Made by a program: the position numbers and the translations under genes
The notes under the pieces: model-generated
Database searches by the model: none
Told to the model about the DNA's origin: nothing
Seen by the model: only the letters and a program-made list of their open reading frames with translations
Assembly (NCBI GenBank): GCA_002633025.1
Contig: NMRB01000816.1
Span: 159,217 to 223,216 of the forward strand
Length of the DNA stretch: 64,000 bases
Direction of reading: 5' to 3'
Source: Notospermus geniculatus
Lineage: Eukaryota; Nemertea; Pilidiophora; Heteronemertea; Lineidae
Part shown: piece by piece, positions 45,164-56,600 of the stretch
How the letters are laid out: each line of letters begins with the position of its first letter
How positions within the stretch are numbered: position 1 is the first letter of the stretch

Positions 45164-48035
45164 CTGGAAAATACATGTAGGTTCTTTGTAATAGGAGCAG
45201 TCAGCCGCGCATATTGCTAACAGATGGCAGCAAAGTCTTAGCGGACCAAATGTACAGGAAATCTATTATGATCGCTGCTCGATCGATAATGACTGGGTCC
45301 GCTAGATACATTGAATTGGGCCCTAGTGACGTCTAGTGGTCAACTCGCTGACAGCTCCTATTGCTGCATGGAAAATACGTTCCTTGCAGGGAACCTTTGA
45401 TTTGGGAAGCACAAATGAGACAGAAATCGCTAGTTGTTGAACTGTGAGACTCAATGCCACGCCATGAAGTCTCGTACAAAACAGTAAAGAAACCTTAGAA
45501 CCCCATCGCTGGCTAGGCCTGTACACACAAGCTCAAGGACGAAACTCATGTGACAACACTAGCTGCGTCTACACGAGAGACTAACTTATCCCGTGTCAAA
45601 TCTGTCTCGAGACAATTTAAAGCGATTTGTCAGCCAAAAAATTTGAATGCAAAAGGGGACGAATCTTTGTTTACAAACACTCATTTCCTGCATTCTGATT
45701 GGCTGTGAGGGCAATGTTTATAAACATCATCCTTCTGTTTACAAAACGACTGTCGATTCGCTTTAACCCGAGACAAGTAACGGAGCGTCTACACGGATTA
45801 TAGTTCTGGTTTTGAATATGACGTCACAAGCCGCCACACATGCTGCAGAGGCGCAGCGAAATGAGCCGTGCATGCCCCATAGGCCTTTGTCCCGAGACAA
45901 ATGGGCTACTGCGTCTATACGACAGCTGTCTCGAGACAAAATTGTCTCAGGTTAACTTAGCCCCCCCCCCCTACCGGGGTTAAGTTGTCTTGAGACAAAT
46001 TTGTCTCGAGACAACTTAGCTCGAGACAAGGCCCCATGTAGACGGTTAACTGGAGTTAAAATACTCCGTAGGCCTATAGACGTGGCTACTACGACATTGT
46101 GCATTGTGGACTTTGTATACTGCGACATCTCGTCTAATTTAGTAGCGACGGGAGGTTTCAGGCGCCAGTACTCGTCTTATAAGACCAGTACTGCCTCCTG
46201 AAGCCTCCCGTCGCTACTGCACCGCACACCAACTTCCCGTTCGTCTAGGCCCTGGTCGGCGACTTCACACGGCGAGAGACACGTACCTAAAGAAGTAGTA
46301 GGTACCGAGCGTTCGGCCTTGATCGTTGCCGGAGAACATTTCACAAGGAAGTCTCTAGACAAAAATCAGTGGCCGATCGTCGGGGTCACATGACAACCAA
46401 GATTGCTTTGATCACATCTGAGCATCCACTGAAATCTTAACTACTGCCACTAACCAACACTTGAAAACAATCCGCAAAGACTGATTCCGCCATCAAATTC
46501 CACCTCAGTTTCTCAAAAAAGTGACTTTTGTTGGCTGGATTTTGGAGTCACATTTTTGAGAAACTGAGGTGGAATTTGATGGCGTAATCTTTGTGAATTG
46601 TTTTCAGGTATTGCTACACACTCTTCGGACGTGAGAAAATCCAAATTGGCATGGAAACAAAAAAGTTGATTTTGGACTTTTTCTTCAGCGTCTGGTTACA
46701 TAATATCAGAGTGATGCTGCAGGCGCAGGTTTGTGTATGGAAGATGCAGAAAAGATTGAAGTATTATTTGCTGAAAACCGCATCAAATTTCTTCACTTTA
46801 TAAGGAAGTTATGGACGATTAACGGTGGATATAAACTTTTGTCAAAGACTGTACATATCTTTGTTTTCGAGGTGCATTAACTTACCGGTCGACTTGTTGT
46901 ACGTGTATTTGTACACAAAAAGAACATTGGAATTGAGACCAAATATCAAAACCAGGGTTACAGCAACTGTCCACTTAGCCCGAGTCGTGGTACAAATCCT
47001 ACCGGCAGCCATCGGAAATCGGACAACAATCAGACGATCAACGGTCATTTCCATTAAAAAGAACCCGGATGATATTGCGAATGAGTACTCTAGGTACCAA
47101 ATAACTCTGAAAGGGAAGACGTCACCTTTAACTACGTCAGAGTTCTCAAAGGAGAGGAAATGGTTTCGTGACGTACTTGTTTTAACGAAATATGAGAAAA
47201 TCATTTGGAAATTCCTCCTGGCAAGGTTACTTTGTGGCAAGTACATGTAACCTACTGGCGCTGAAAGGGTAAATGTCGTCCTGGGTATATACAAAGATTA
47301 CCCAGGATCTCAATCTTCAATAAAACAATACCCTGGGTGTAGTTTCGATAGCGGAACCCATCCAGCATCCGCAATCAGTGCCTAGGAACAAGCCCTATTT
47401 AGAAATCCCGTGGAATCTCGCGGTCTCGCCCCGCGGTACTTGTTGCATGCAGCTGTTCATGACATTCTTCAGGCGGTCACGTGACCACGGGCGAGACAAC
47501 CTCGAATCCAGGTGTCATACTACGATGCTGGGTGATTTTCGGCTACCGAAACTACACCCAGGGTATTATTTTAGTGAAGATTGTGATCCTGGGTAATCTT
47601 TGTATATACCCAGGACGACATATTTACCCTTTCAGCCCTACTGGCACACATACGAGCATTTCCTAAGTCTATTTCGGTCCGAATTTTTTACCTTCCTACA
47701 TCTTGTTGCAGCCTCTTTGCAAGTAAGCATACTTACTCCAAAAATCTGCCGATGGAGCCACCCAAGAAATCTCTCACTGGCTGTGACTCGAAAACTACGG
47801 CAATGGTATCCCCAGTCAGGAAGGTCATAGTATCGACAACAGCCAGGCCGGCCATGTACACGGACGTCGATATCTTCCGGTTATCTCCCCGCATCGTGAT
47901 GAGAAAGGACATGACATTTCCGGGGAGACCGACTACCGTCGCAACGTAGTATAGATAGTTTAGTGCGATCCAGTAGATTGTTTCCAAAAGCTTGACTTCG
48001 GCTGATTTTGTTGGAGTTGCAGCGAGAGTCGTGTT
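44646..48035 (-). CDS. Class A (rhodopsin-family) G-protein-coupled receptor, orphan, three of at least four exons
   Basis: Exons 48035-47737, 47106-46886 and 45163-44646 join in matching phases (2, then 1) to 1038 nt, 345 residues plus TAG. All seven helices are visible: TM1 with LPGN (N40), TM2 with LAVVD (D68), TM3 ending in DRL at R124, TM4 with W but no Pro, TM5 with LIPFAV, TM6 with VICSIP, and TM7 with NFGINFYLY followed by a basic helix-8 start (GGKKFR) and Cys residues near the C-terminus. The DRY motif is DRL, and NPxxY is NFYLY, as in many invertebrate peptide-receptor-like expansions. No Cys lies at the start of TM3 or in the second extracellular loop. The first exon opens directly after TTTCAG with no ATG, so a short upstream exon carrying the start is missing. 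Ligand unknown. Confidence 0.93.
45192..45360. mobile_element. TA-type MITE (TAGGAGC), copy next to the GPCR last-exon acceptor
   Basis: Same orientation and about 97% alike (by eye) to 44406-44575. Its edge is 28 nt from the exon start at 45163. Confidence 0.87.
45565..46043. mobile_element. Foldback element in GPCR intron
   Basis: GTCTACACG at the left against ATGTAGACG at the right, with TTTGTCTCGAGACAA palindromes inside and near the right arm. Contains a C10 run. Confidence 0.6.
46141..46218. mobile_element. 78-bp palindromic MITE in GPCR intron
   Basis: AGTAGCGACGGGAGG...CCTCCCGTCGCTACT, central CTTATAAG. Confidence 0.75.
46460..46609. mobile_element. Foldback element in GPCR intron
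   Basis: Arms of about 65 bp, including CATCAAATTCCACCTCAGTT and its exact complement. Confidence 0.75.
46886..47106 (-). CDS. GPCR exon with TM3 and TM4
   Basis: Acceptor TTCCCTTTCAG, donor ACCG/GTAAGT; phase 2 in, phase 1 out. It encodes VIWYLEYSFAISSGFFLMEM, DRLIVVRFP, then TM4 with WTVAVTLVLIFGL, and ends YTYNKST. The open frame continues upstream past the acceptor, so a longer reading is possible, but the phase match favours this boundary. The TM2-TM3 spacing is normal for class A, so no exon is missing here. Confidence 0.92.
47260..47636. mobile_element. 377-bp element with long TIRs and 9-bp target-site duplication, in GPCR intron
   Basis: CCTACTGGC at 47251-47259 and 47637-47645. 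TIRs of about 95 bp start GCTGAAAGGGTAAAT. Long TIRs plus a 9-bp duplication fit Mutator-like elements. A half copy lies at 40891-40984. Confidence 0.85.
47737..48035 (-). CDS. GPCR exon with N-terminus, TM1 and TM2
   Basis: On the minus strand the acceptor is GTAATTTCAG and the donor GTAAGTAT; the exon ends in phase 2. It begins NTTLAATP (a possible N-glycosylation site) and contains TM1 (YWIALNYLYYVATVVGLPGN) and TM2 (STSVYMAGLAVVD). An in-frame TAA lies just upstream of the acceptor, so the start codon must be in another exon. Confidence 0.92.
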
Positions 48036-48198
48036 CTGAAATTACGGTTTTGGGAAGATCAAGCGGTTGTTTGTTGTGTCTGAATAGGCCTACGGCGAAA
48101 ATTTTGAGAACTCTGCCACCATTTGAAAATCGTATGTTTTTATCGTGCATCTTGACTGTTAACTCTTTATACGTCCGGCCGAATCTTCACACAAGGTA

Positions 48199-48427
48199 CT
48201 CTAAACTCCCACTTACCTGTCCCATTCCTGAACTCGCAAAATGCCTAAATCCTAAGTTGAAGATAATGGGGTGGGGGTATGGTCAGAAAGAGTAATGTCC
48301 TGTCCACTTACATGTACTTGTCCCACTACCGAGACTGGCAAAGAATGACAGCGTGCGATATCTTCAACTTGGGATTTGGCCTTTTTTTCCGAGTTCAGGA
48401 ATGGGACAGGTAAGTGGGAGTTTAGAG
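48199..48427. mobile_element. TA-type MITE, CTCTAAA family, copy 3
   Basis: TA flanks, same arms as 9106-9330, shortly upstream of the first recognised GPCR exon (minus strand). Confidence 0.85.
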
Positions 48428-48838
48428 TAGGTTACTGTTGTATATAACAAGGCCAACGATAGGTCGGAAACTGCATGTGAGGTACACATGTATATAGGGA
48501 GTCTAGGCTTACATGGAGATCTATAAGTAAATGCCCCTGTCGTGTCCCCCTACCATCTACATATGCAAGACCGACAACTGTACAGCGGACGTTAGGAGCG
48601 CGAAGGTCTTACATTAAGCATTTAGAAGAAGCGTTCACATCTTTCGTCATGGCACTTCTTTGCGCCGTAACTTTGGCTAACTCAAGCACTTACGGACAAC
48701 TTGAAGTGCCCAAGTTACCCGGCCGTTACCGCCCAAGTATACATGTAGGCCTATATGAAAGCTGCCACGCTTGGACCAGACTAAACCCCTTCTACTAGTA
48801 CGCCTTCCCATCATCAGTCACATTTACACGTGCATGTA
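48428..48838. other. No gene recognised; may hold the missing GPCR start exon
   Basis: The receptor's ATG exon should lie upstream of 48035 on the minus strand. I could not find a convincing phase-0 start exon in it. Confidence 0.3.
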
Positions 48839-49151
48839 CACAGAAAAAAAATCAACTCGAGTGGAGGAGACTCAGAGTCTCATTTTAGGGATAAAATGGT
48901 TCGAAACACTTTTTGACTCAAAATGAAACAGAAAATATTTCGGCGCGAGACGATGACATCTCGGCCTAAAATATTTTCTCTTAGATCGAGACTGTCAGTA
49001 TCTCAACCCGAAATATTTTCTCTCGGAACGAGGTGTCATGTTCTCGGGCCGAAATATTTTCTGTTTCATTTTGAGTCAAAAAGTATTTCGAACCATTTTG
49101 TCCCTAAAGTGAGACTTTGAATCTCCACTCGAGTTGATTTTTTTTTCTGTG
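48839..49151. mobile_element. TA-type MITE (CACAGAAAAAAAATC), relative of 1209-1791
   Basis: TA flanks at 48837-48838 and 49152-49153. Arms with AACTCGAGT. Interior has three GAAATATTTTCT-type words. Confidence 0.85.
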
Positions 49152-49473
49152 TAAGAGTAACAGCTGGTGATTCGATATGCTTCCAATGAATGGCCGGATA
49201 ACTGACGGAGCTAGGGGAAAAGCAAGTGTGAGAGAAATGTGAATGGGAGAGGCTTTCAGATCCTAGTTACAAAAAGCTGTGGTGTTGTAAACACGGAGAC
49301 AGACTGGCGTGTAAGAAACGCGTCGGGGAAGCGTTCAACCAATCAGGAAGGCAGTAACACGGACCGAAACACCTACCGGGTACCGAAGAATCTGATCGGA
49401 GGAACGCCTGCAGGATGCGCTGCGTACGCGCCAGTCTGTCACTGTATTCGAATGGTCGTGGTTTATATGAGGT

Positions 49474-49602
49474 GATTACACAGAGGTCGGCCTATACGGC
49501 ACACGGAGACGACGGTTAAGAAACGTTTCACGAAGGTTTCACGACTGTGAAACCATCGTTAACCGACTTGTCCGTACCGTGTAGGCCTACCTCTGTGTAA
49601 TC
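49474..49602. mobile_element. Small foldback element
   Basis: GATTACACAGAGGTCGGCCT against its complement, with an inner GGTTTCAC/GTGAAACC hairpin. Confidence 0.65.
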
Positions 49603-50871
49603 GCAGCCTTATAACCATCCGAACTCCTCGTGATACTTTATCCCATTCAGCTGATCATGTGGCGTACCCTGCCGTTCGCCGGTTCCTTCCATTGCTATCG
49701 GTCGCGCAAAGAAATAAACGGACGAAGCAGGCGCGGATCCGGGGGGGGGGGGGCGCCTCCCTTTCGGCCAACAAATCTGTAAAATTGATCGTGAAGTTTT
49801 GAAAGTTGGATCAAATCATTGAAATTCACCGCAGATTTCAATGTTTCTAGCACAGTGCGCTCCCTCTTCCGAAATTCTGGATACGCCCCTGTGAAGTATT
49901 TGCCAAGAGTGAGGCACTTTGCATGCTCATGTTAAATCTACTCACCATAGCTTCGGTAATCAACTTTTGTACCATCTCTACCTTGTCATGCAGTAGCTTT
50001 CGCGATTCTTCGCTTTTGCCCCTTTTCTGCTGTTTAACAACCCGTTATCGTGGCCGACCGAACCACTAAGCAACAAATACCGGAGTGAAAACCGTCGACG
50101 CAGTGCCTTTTCTGCCTATTTTATGTCAACTGCTGCGGACGTCAAGCCTCGAGCGTCCCTTTTTCGTAAAGGAGAACAGAAATTTGATGCAGATGCTGGG
50201 CATGAGACCCCGCGTCCTAACAGAGAACCTGTAGGCGATGCTGAGTCGAGTTTACAGAGAAATCGTCGTGGTTGGCATCAATGGAGTGTGTGTCCAAATG
50301 GACAGTGTCTCTTTGTCCAATGTATTTAATCTATTATTGAATAAACTTCCAGGCAAAACATGGTTAACACCATATATATCACACAAGCCACGCAACAAAC
50401 TCTTAGATCAACCTGATATAGTTGGACTGATAATAGAACACCGGGGCGAACTACCATGTTATATTTGCACTCACCTCTGTCACTGTAACCTGAACACTCG
50501 TACGTGAAACGAAAATATTACTAACAAATTCTATTCATAGGCACCGCGAGCTTTACTATTTCGGCACTGATGTAAATTTGTTACAGTTAATTATGGCTAG
50601 CCATCCAAGTATTGTGTCCTTCATCTATAGGTTCATGGTCGTTCATATGTATTCCAATCTTGGTGGCCAAAAACACATCAGAATGAATTTTAGAAAATCT
50701 AAAACAAAAACTTAGACCACTCATGAGGAGTCAGTCAAGTCAGTGACCTGAGAAGCCATGTCGTCAACATGAGAAAGGTTACCGACTTGAAACTTACTTC
50801 TGCAGTAATTGGAAGGTAGTTTAGGTAATTGAAATTTCATAATTTGCAACAATCTATAAAACTCAACTACA
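49603..50871. other. No gene recognised
   Basis: Includes a G13 run at about 49741. Open frames near 50123 have no recognised motif. Confidence 0.4.
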
Positions 50872-51251
50872 GCTAAGGTTACACCTGTTGAAAATACCCG
50901 TGTTTTTCCAGACCCGTGTCAAACCGGTGTGTAGGAAAATCACGGCGAGAGGTCACACTATACTACACTGTAGTTAAGTAGCCCGGCGACAGTTGCGCTG
51001 CATGCATTGACTCTTTGGTCATTTCTGTATTCGTATTGGCCCACATTGTTGGAGGCGCGAAAACGACGTAACTTAGTGGCTGCGCCATCTGTAGCCGTGC
51101 GAAGAACTAACGAAAACACGGGGATTTCGACAAGCACGGCGAGATGTCGTGTTTCAAAAACCCGTGTTTTTGAGACACGGGTTTCTTAAGCCCGGCAATT
51201 CATAGGTGTGACCGCAAAAAACCCGGGGATTTTATGTAATGTAACCACGGC
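50872..51251 (+). mobile_element. TAA-type MITE (GCTACGGTTACACC family), copy
   Basis: Same orientation and order as 38479-38851. The left flank TAA is not preserved. Confidence 0.78.
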
Positions 51252-52447
51252 TAATGCCTTGGTTAGGCCTGTTCAGGGGTTAGGCTTACCCACTTTCAGT
51301 CGCCATCACGACGTGAAGAACCCGACCATGACGGGTAGGTAAAGAAATACGAGGTGCGCAGCGGGCAAACCCCATTTTCGAAAGAAAAATGGGACCGGCT
51401 GCTGTAAAAGGTCATCCCCTCATATAATATAACGGATTTACTGCAATTAGTTCTAATTACCTCCGCGTGGTCATTTTTTCGACGAACAAACGTCCGTTTT
51501 TTCTGTTTTTAACAACTAATGACATTAGGCAGTTATATAAAATAATGCTCCATTTCTCTCCCTAGAACCCGCGTCGCGTGTTTACAATTTTGGAATTATT
51601 CTGTAGTATCTGTGCTTCCCGCAAGACGTCGAAAGTTACGATAACCATTTTCCCTTTACTATCTCCAAGTCTGAGGGAAGTAGGCCTACTACATGTAGAT
51701 TTGACATGCTTATATTGAATGATTAAAAAATTCAAGTGGTTTTGCAGGATTTTAGACTCATCCTATTTACTCCACAACTATATACATGTACATGGTATGA
51801 TAAGGAGGCAGGTAGAAAATAAACAGTTACAGGTCAAAAGCATGAGCGGCACCTATCTTTGAGCAGCCAATCACTGAGTTGAACTTTCGCATTGGTACCA
51901 CAAGATTCACACATGACGATCACATGACATGTCATGGCCAAAATGGAGGACGGCTCTTGACAATGACAGCACGTTCAGGAGGAGAAAATGGAGGAAGTTG
52001 AATTGGGATTCTAACAAATAACGATAAACTTGTACGTCATCGAAAAAGTATTATTCCTGGTCCGTCTTATGTGATTTTCTCTTTTCATCGCCGTTTACTA
52101 CTCTCTCTGGCAAGTCAGATATTCTCACCGCTTCGATTCTCATCCTGTTAGCTGACACACTGACTCACTTGTTGTAGGCCTATGCACTGGACATGGCCTA
52201 CTTCTCATGATGTGGGTCTAGGATAGATGCCAAAACAATGGGGAAGTGACACAGCTCCATACATTGGTCAGCTTACTGTGTGCATACACCTCCTGTTTAT
52301 TGGCCACTGTTGACCACTCTACATGCACTTTGAACCCTACAGATTACTCTTCCTTGTCGAATAATCCCAAACCCACTTTCCAACGCTCAACACTCGCGTA
52401 TATACATTATGGTATGGCCATTTTGAACGTTGACATTCCGGATATTA
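51252..52447. other. No gene recognised
   Basis: About 51360-51420 is a fragment of the 4119-4881 foldback. The rest is unassigned. Confidence 0.4.
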
Positions 52448-52596
52448 GGGAGTTTAAGAGATCAAACGATAAACGTTAACTTTACGACAACGGTATTTTT
52501 CATACTGCAAATTCACCAGATTATATATTGCATTTTCGGTACAAAAAATAACGTTGTCGTAAGGTTAACGTTTATCGTTAGATTTCTTAAACTCCC
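52448..52596. mobile_element. TA-type MITE, GGGAGTTTAAG family, copy 2
   Basis: TA at 52446-52447 and 52597-52598; ends and core as in 42023-42175. Confidence 0.88.
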
Positions 52597-52701
52597 TATG
52601 ACCAACGTCACGTAACCATTGCAGGCATTCCCGAAGTTGCGCTAATAGCACTGTGCGCATGCGCAAGGGTCAGTGATAATGTCCAATGGTGAAGTCAAAT
52701 A

Positions 52702-53110
52702 CAGGGTGTCTCAGAAAAAGTATACCCAACTTGAATCACCGATTATATGAAAACTACTAAATTTTATTTTAAAGGTGCTCTAGTTCTAATTGTAAACATT
52801 ACGGTTTGTTTATTTACATGGTTGATTATAATAGTTATTTTTCCTCGGACAGGTGGCAGCACCGTGTATACCAGAACATTAATCTTATCTATTTCTATCT
52901 ATCTTGATAAATAGTCTTGTAACTGAAATATATTTATGATTTTACGCTCAAAAACAAACAAAAAGTTGTGAGTGGCGAGATTTATTTCGATTTTATCTGA
53001 TTTGTTAGTACCAGAAGTTGACAATAGGTGGCACACCGTAATGTTTACAATTCGAACTAGAGCACCTTTAAGTGTAATATGTCATTAATATGTCATTCTG
53101 AGACACCCTG
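52702..53110. mobile_element. CAGGGTGTCTC mariner-like MITE carrying a nested TTAA MITE
   Basis: Outer ends CAGGGTGTCTCAG / CTGAGACACCCTG with TA. The nested element 52773-53067 begins AGGTGCTCTAGTTC, ends with its complement (one base differs) and has TTAA on both sides. Confidence 0.85.
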
Positions 53111-53112
53111 TA

Positions 53113-53587
53113 GACTGTACCGTATTGCAAATAGGCCTACCTGCAGGTCAACCTGCAACCTGCAGTTTTTGTACCAACCATCCATAAGCGTCAACTAGAC
53201 AACATGGCATGGTGTCGTGTGAATCTCCACGTCGCTGACATGCTTTATTATATTTCTTTCATATCAATCATGACGTCACAATAATGACTCTCCTGACCAG
53301 ATTTCTGTTTGATCAATTAAGTCTTTGTTCATGTCTTTCACAGGTGCCTATATTATTATGTATTAGCATTCAATGTTCGTGTCATATTAATATAAGGCCT
53401 ACTATCTGACGGATCAATAAAAGTCTTCGTTCCTGTTTTTCACAGTCGATACCAAGCTGTCAATGTTGTTTTCTTGGACTAACAGAAGACCGTGTTTGAA
53501 TGTTATAGGCAATTCACGAACATCGAACTTCTATTCTGCCCTGAATATCTGCTGTGGGATATACATGTACTGTTGATTCGGTGCCAT
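53113..53587 (+). promoter_or_regulatory. ACP5 upstream region with an imperfect 100-bp-spaced direct repeat
   Basis: The 475 bases before the ATG hold no ORF of note. Two imperfect copies of a GATCAAT...AAGTCTT(T/C)GTTC...TTTCACAG block lie at about 53312-53344 and 53412-53445. Both end in an acceptor-like pyrimidine/CAG, so a 5' UTR exon boundary is possible. No clear TATA box was seen. Confidence 0.3.
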
Positions 53588-53648
53588 ATGAACAGAATGC
53601 ACAACATCTTACTGACTTTCGTGGCTGGGCTGGTGGTTGCTGCTGCAG
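53588..53648 (+). CDS. ACP5: ACP5 exon 1 (signal peptide)
   Basis: Encodes residues 1-20, starting MNRMHN and running through a hydrophobic stretch to VVAAAG, a typical signal peptide. It ends CAG/GTGGGT in phase 1, a rather weak donor. The next exon supplies the two bases that complete Gly21. A second in-frame Met at residue 4 could also serve as start. Confidence 0.9.
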
Positions 53649-56600
53649 GTGGGTAAAAATGGTTTTCTTATTAACGTTTATTCTTCTGGTGAATGTGCCA
53701 ACATAGTTATAAGGTCGTTTTGAGAACTAGCTCAGTGTACCTCATGCCGGGACCTCATGCCGCCAGTGTACCTTAATGTGATTTATACTTTCAATGAAGA
53801 CCTGTCGAATTATTAGTGTAAAGCTGTATTTACACGAGCCGATTTTGTCGTACTATTGTGTCGGCCGACAGAGACGTACGACAAAAACGCACCGTGTATA
53901 CTAGACTTCCGAGACGATTTTTTTGTCGGTGCGACATCGTGTGCAGAAGTCGGGTGTTCTATTTTCACCCGACATCGGCTGCTTCTCCCCATGGTTGTCT
54001 ACCTAATGATACACGAGGTCCTAAGGGACGCATGAATAAATTGTCCCGTGTAAACAGATTAGCCGATCCCGAAAAATCGGTACGACAAATCTGATACGAC
54101 TCTGTCGTACGACAAAATCGGCTCATGTAAATAGGGCTTAAGAATACGACTCTTTCCAGGCGGCAGTGGTCATGGTAGCGCTCCCGGTAGCACACGTTTC
54201 CTTGTGCTTGGTGACTGGGGTGGTCTCCCTTGGTCCCCCTTCACAACAGCAATCGAACGGGCCATTGCGAACCAGATGGCTCGGGTGGCATCAAATCTTG
54301 ACTCCCAGTTCTTACTAGCACTTGGGGATAACTTTTACTACGACGGAGTGACAGATATCCATGATAAAAGATTTCGTGTGAGTACCGTAGCGAGGTACAT
54401 AATAGGGAGGTTTAGAAATCAAACGATAAACGTAAACTTTACAACAACGTTATTTTTCATATTGCCCATTAAGCAGATTTTATATTGCATTTTCGGTACA
54501 AAAATGACGTTGTCGTTAACCTTTACGTTTACCGTTTAATCTCTAAACTTCCCTTATGCCTCTCAACGTCATGGAATGGCCACAGGAGCCTGTACCTTAT
54601 TACTCGTAGAAAGTCTCAACAGTCATTTAGTATCGAAAGTATGGGTGAGCCCCCTTTCCGTTCGCCCCAGCATCCCTAAATATAATCTATGATAATATAT
54701 GATAGGGGGCCTAACCCTAACGTTTACCCTTACTTTCGACACTAGGCCTAATGACTATTCACACTTAGCCTATAATACGGCAGGCTCCTGTGGAATGGCC
54801 TCATTCCTTGTCCAAATATCTTAAAGCCCCTCTCTATTGAATTTTACGGTATTCTCAAAGTGTTAAGAAAGTGCAGGTAGCTACAGATCTGTGATTTTAG
54901 TGGTACAGTCAGACCTCGTTAGTCCGAACCTGTTTGTTCCTGGGTTCCAAGTTCGGATTAGCGAAGTTTCCGGATTACCGAATTCGACATTGACCGGAGT
55001 GAAATTGGGTCACCATGACGACGACGATCGCCAAGCTGATGGAAGGCCTAACCAAACTTACTGGTGTAGCCAGATTATAGAAATAAAGTTAACAAACAAA
55101 AGAAATATAATAAAAATATGTTATTTACAACCGATTAGTATCATAAATAATGCACAGTTATGATAAAAATACACAACGGGACCCCGACACGAGACGAAAT
55201 CTTTTGGGACAGTGCCAACGGCAAAGTAGTCAGGCAGTTCACATCACAGCATCATGCGTGAATTTTCAGACAGATGGCGCTCAATCGGCCTCATGATGTA
55301 CCGGTACCGTCGATCTAGGCCTACTTCCATAGTATCCATTCTATGGACCGAGTCCAAATGGACTGAGTAACTTGGATTGAGTGCCAAAAAAAAGATATAA
55401 ACAATAATAATGAATGTTGTCACCATAAATTGGTAAGAAATGGTTATCTTCAATATGTAGAACGTGAAAAGAGTTAAGAAAAACAAAACTATAACATTTT
55501 ATTCTTCCCCGAGCTGACCTGAAATCGCCAACTTACATCAACCCAATAGCGCTCGGCGCTCAGTCTATAAATAGTAACAAAACATGACGACGTCACGCCA
55601 TGTGGCACGCCTTTCGAGGTAACGATTCACGGAATTCTATGCTGGGAATTTTGCAACCTCGTTCCAAAGATTGCTCCTATACACACATGAAACAGGCCGT
55701 GCATGCCGGCCACGCCTAAGTGTGGATGTCTGATCCAATACCGCCCTCTGCACTCGAATTGGGGCTACCTCGTCTCCACGATATTTCCTGGAAATACCGA
55801 TAGCCTACCCAGAAGTGTTGATTCTAAAATGCAGAATGTAAATGGAACGCAACTCACTAAACTCGCTTTTTTCTGCTTATTCTGTTGCTTTCGTACGCTT
55901 TTGCTGGAGAAAAATGAGGGGGAGTACTAGTCTTATCAGTACCTAGGCAGTATCCTTTCATATTATCTACAAAACGGCTTGTTTCTTGAATTTTTCACAT
56001 TTTGGCACTCGGTCCAAGTTACTCAGTCCATTTGGACTCAGTCCATAGAATGGATACTACCGATTTTAGTTGGGGACCATGTTTACAAATTGGGAAAAAT
56101 GTGTGCCCAGTTTGAAGGCCGACTGCTTCGCACTTATCTATCCGTTTGAAACATTTCAACTACCATTGAGAAGTCAAGAATCTCTAGTTTTTAAATGTCT
56201 AAGCAGTTTGAAAATAGACTTAGGGACCTGGCCGTAATCACCATGGAATTCAATCATTTGAGCCTCAAAAGTTTGCAATTTCACGCCAACAGAGTTATGT
56301 CGTGGGCGCCGCTGACGTGACATGACGTCGTCCTTTGACGCAGTGGTCCCCAACCAACGTCATGGATCTGTAGATGTCTCATGGCCTCGTCAAGGTCCCC
56401 AAAATGTTTTCTGATACGTAATTCAAAGAATCAAGTCCTAGTTTCAGCACACAATGAAAAACTGCAGGCATAGTTCTAATGCATTCAGATAGAGCACAGT
56501 TCATTTTACACTACATTAAACGTCGGAGGACGTAGGCCTTTCTGAATTCAATAATTAGGTGTGGCTTAAAGTCTGCCGCACAGTGGAGCTGTCTGCTGAG

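Noticed and set aside
47107-47294. Upstream extension of the GPCR TM3 exon to 47294
   Set aside because: The extension runs into the 9-bp-TSD element and lacks receptor features; the TTCCCTTTCAG acceptor at 47107 restores phase and normal TM2-TM3 spacing.
54204-54539. 111-codon ORF starting inside ACP5 exon 2 and running into intron 2
   Set aside because: It is exon 2 read through its donor into the intronic MITE; homology and phase support splicing at 54377.
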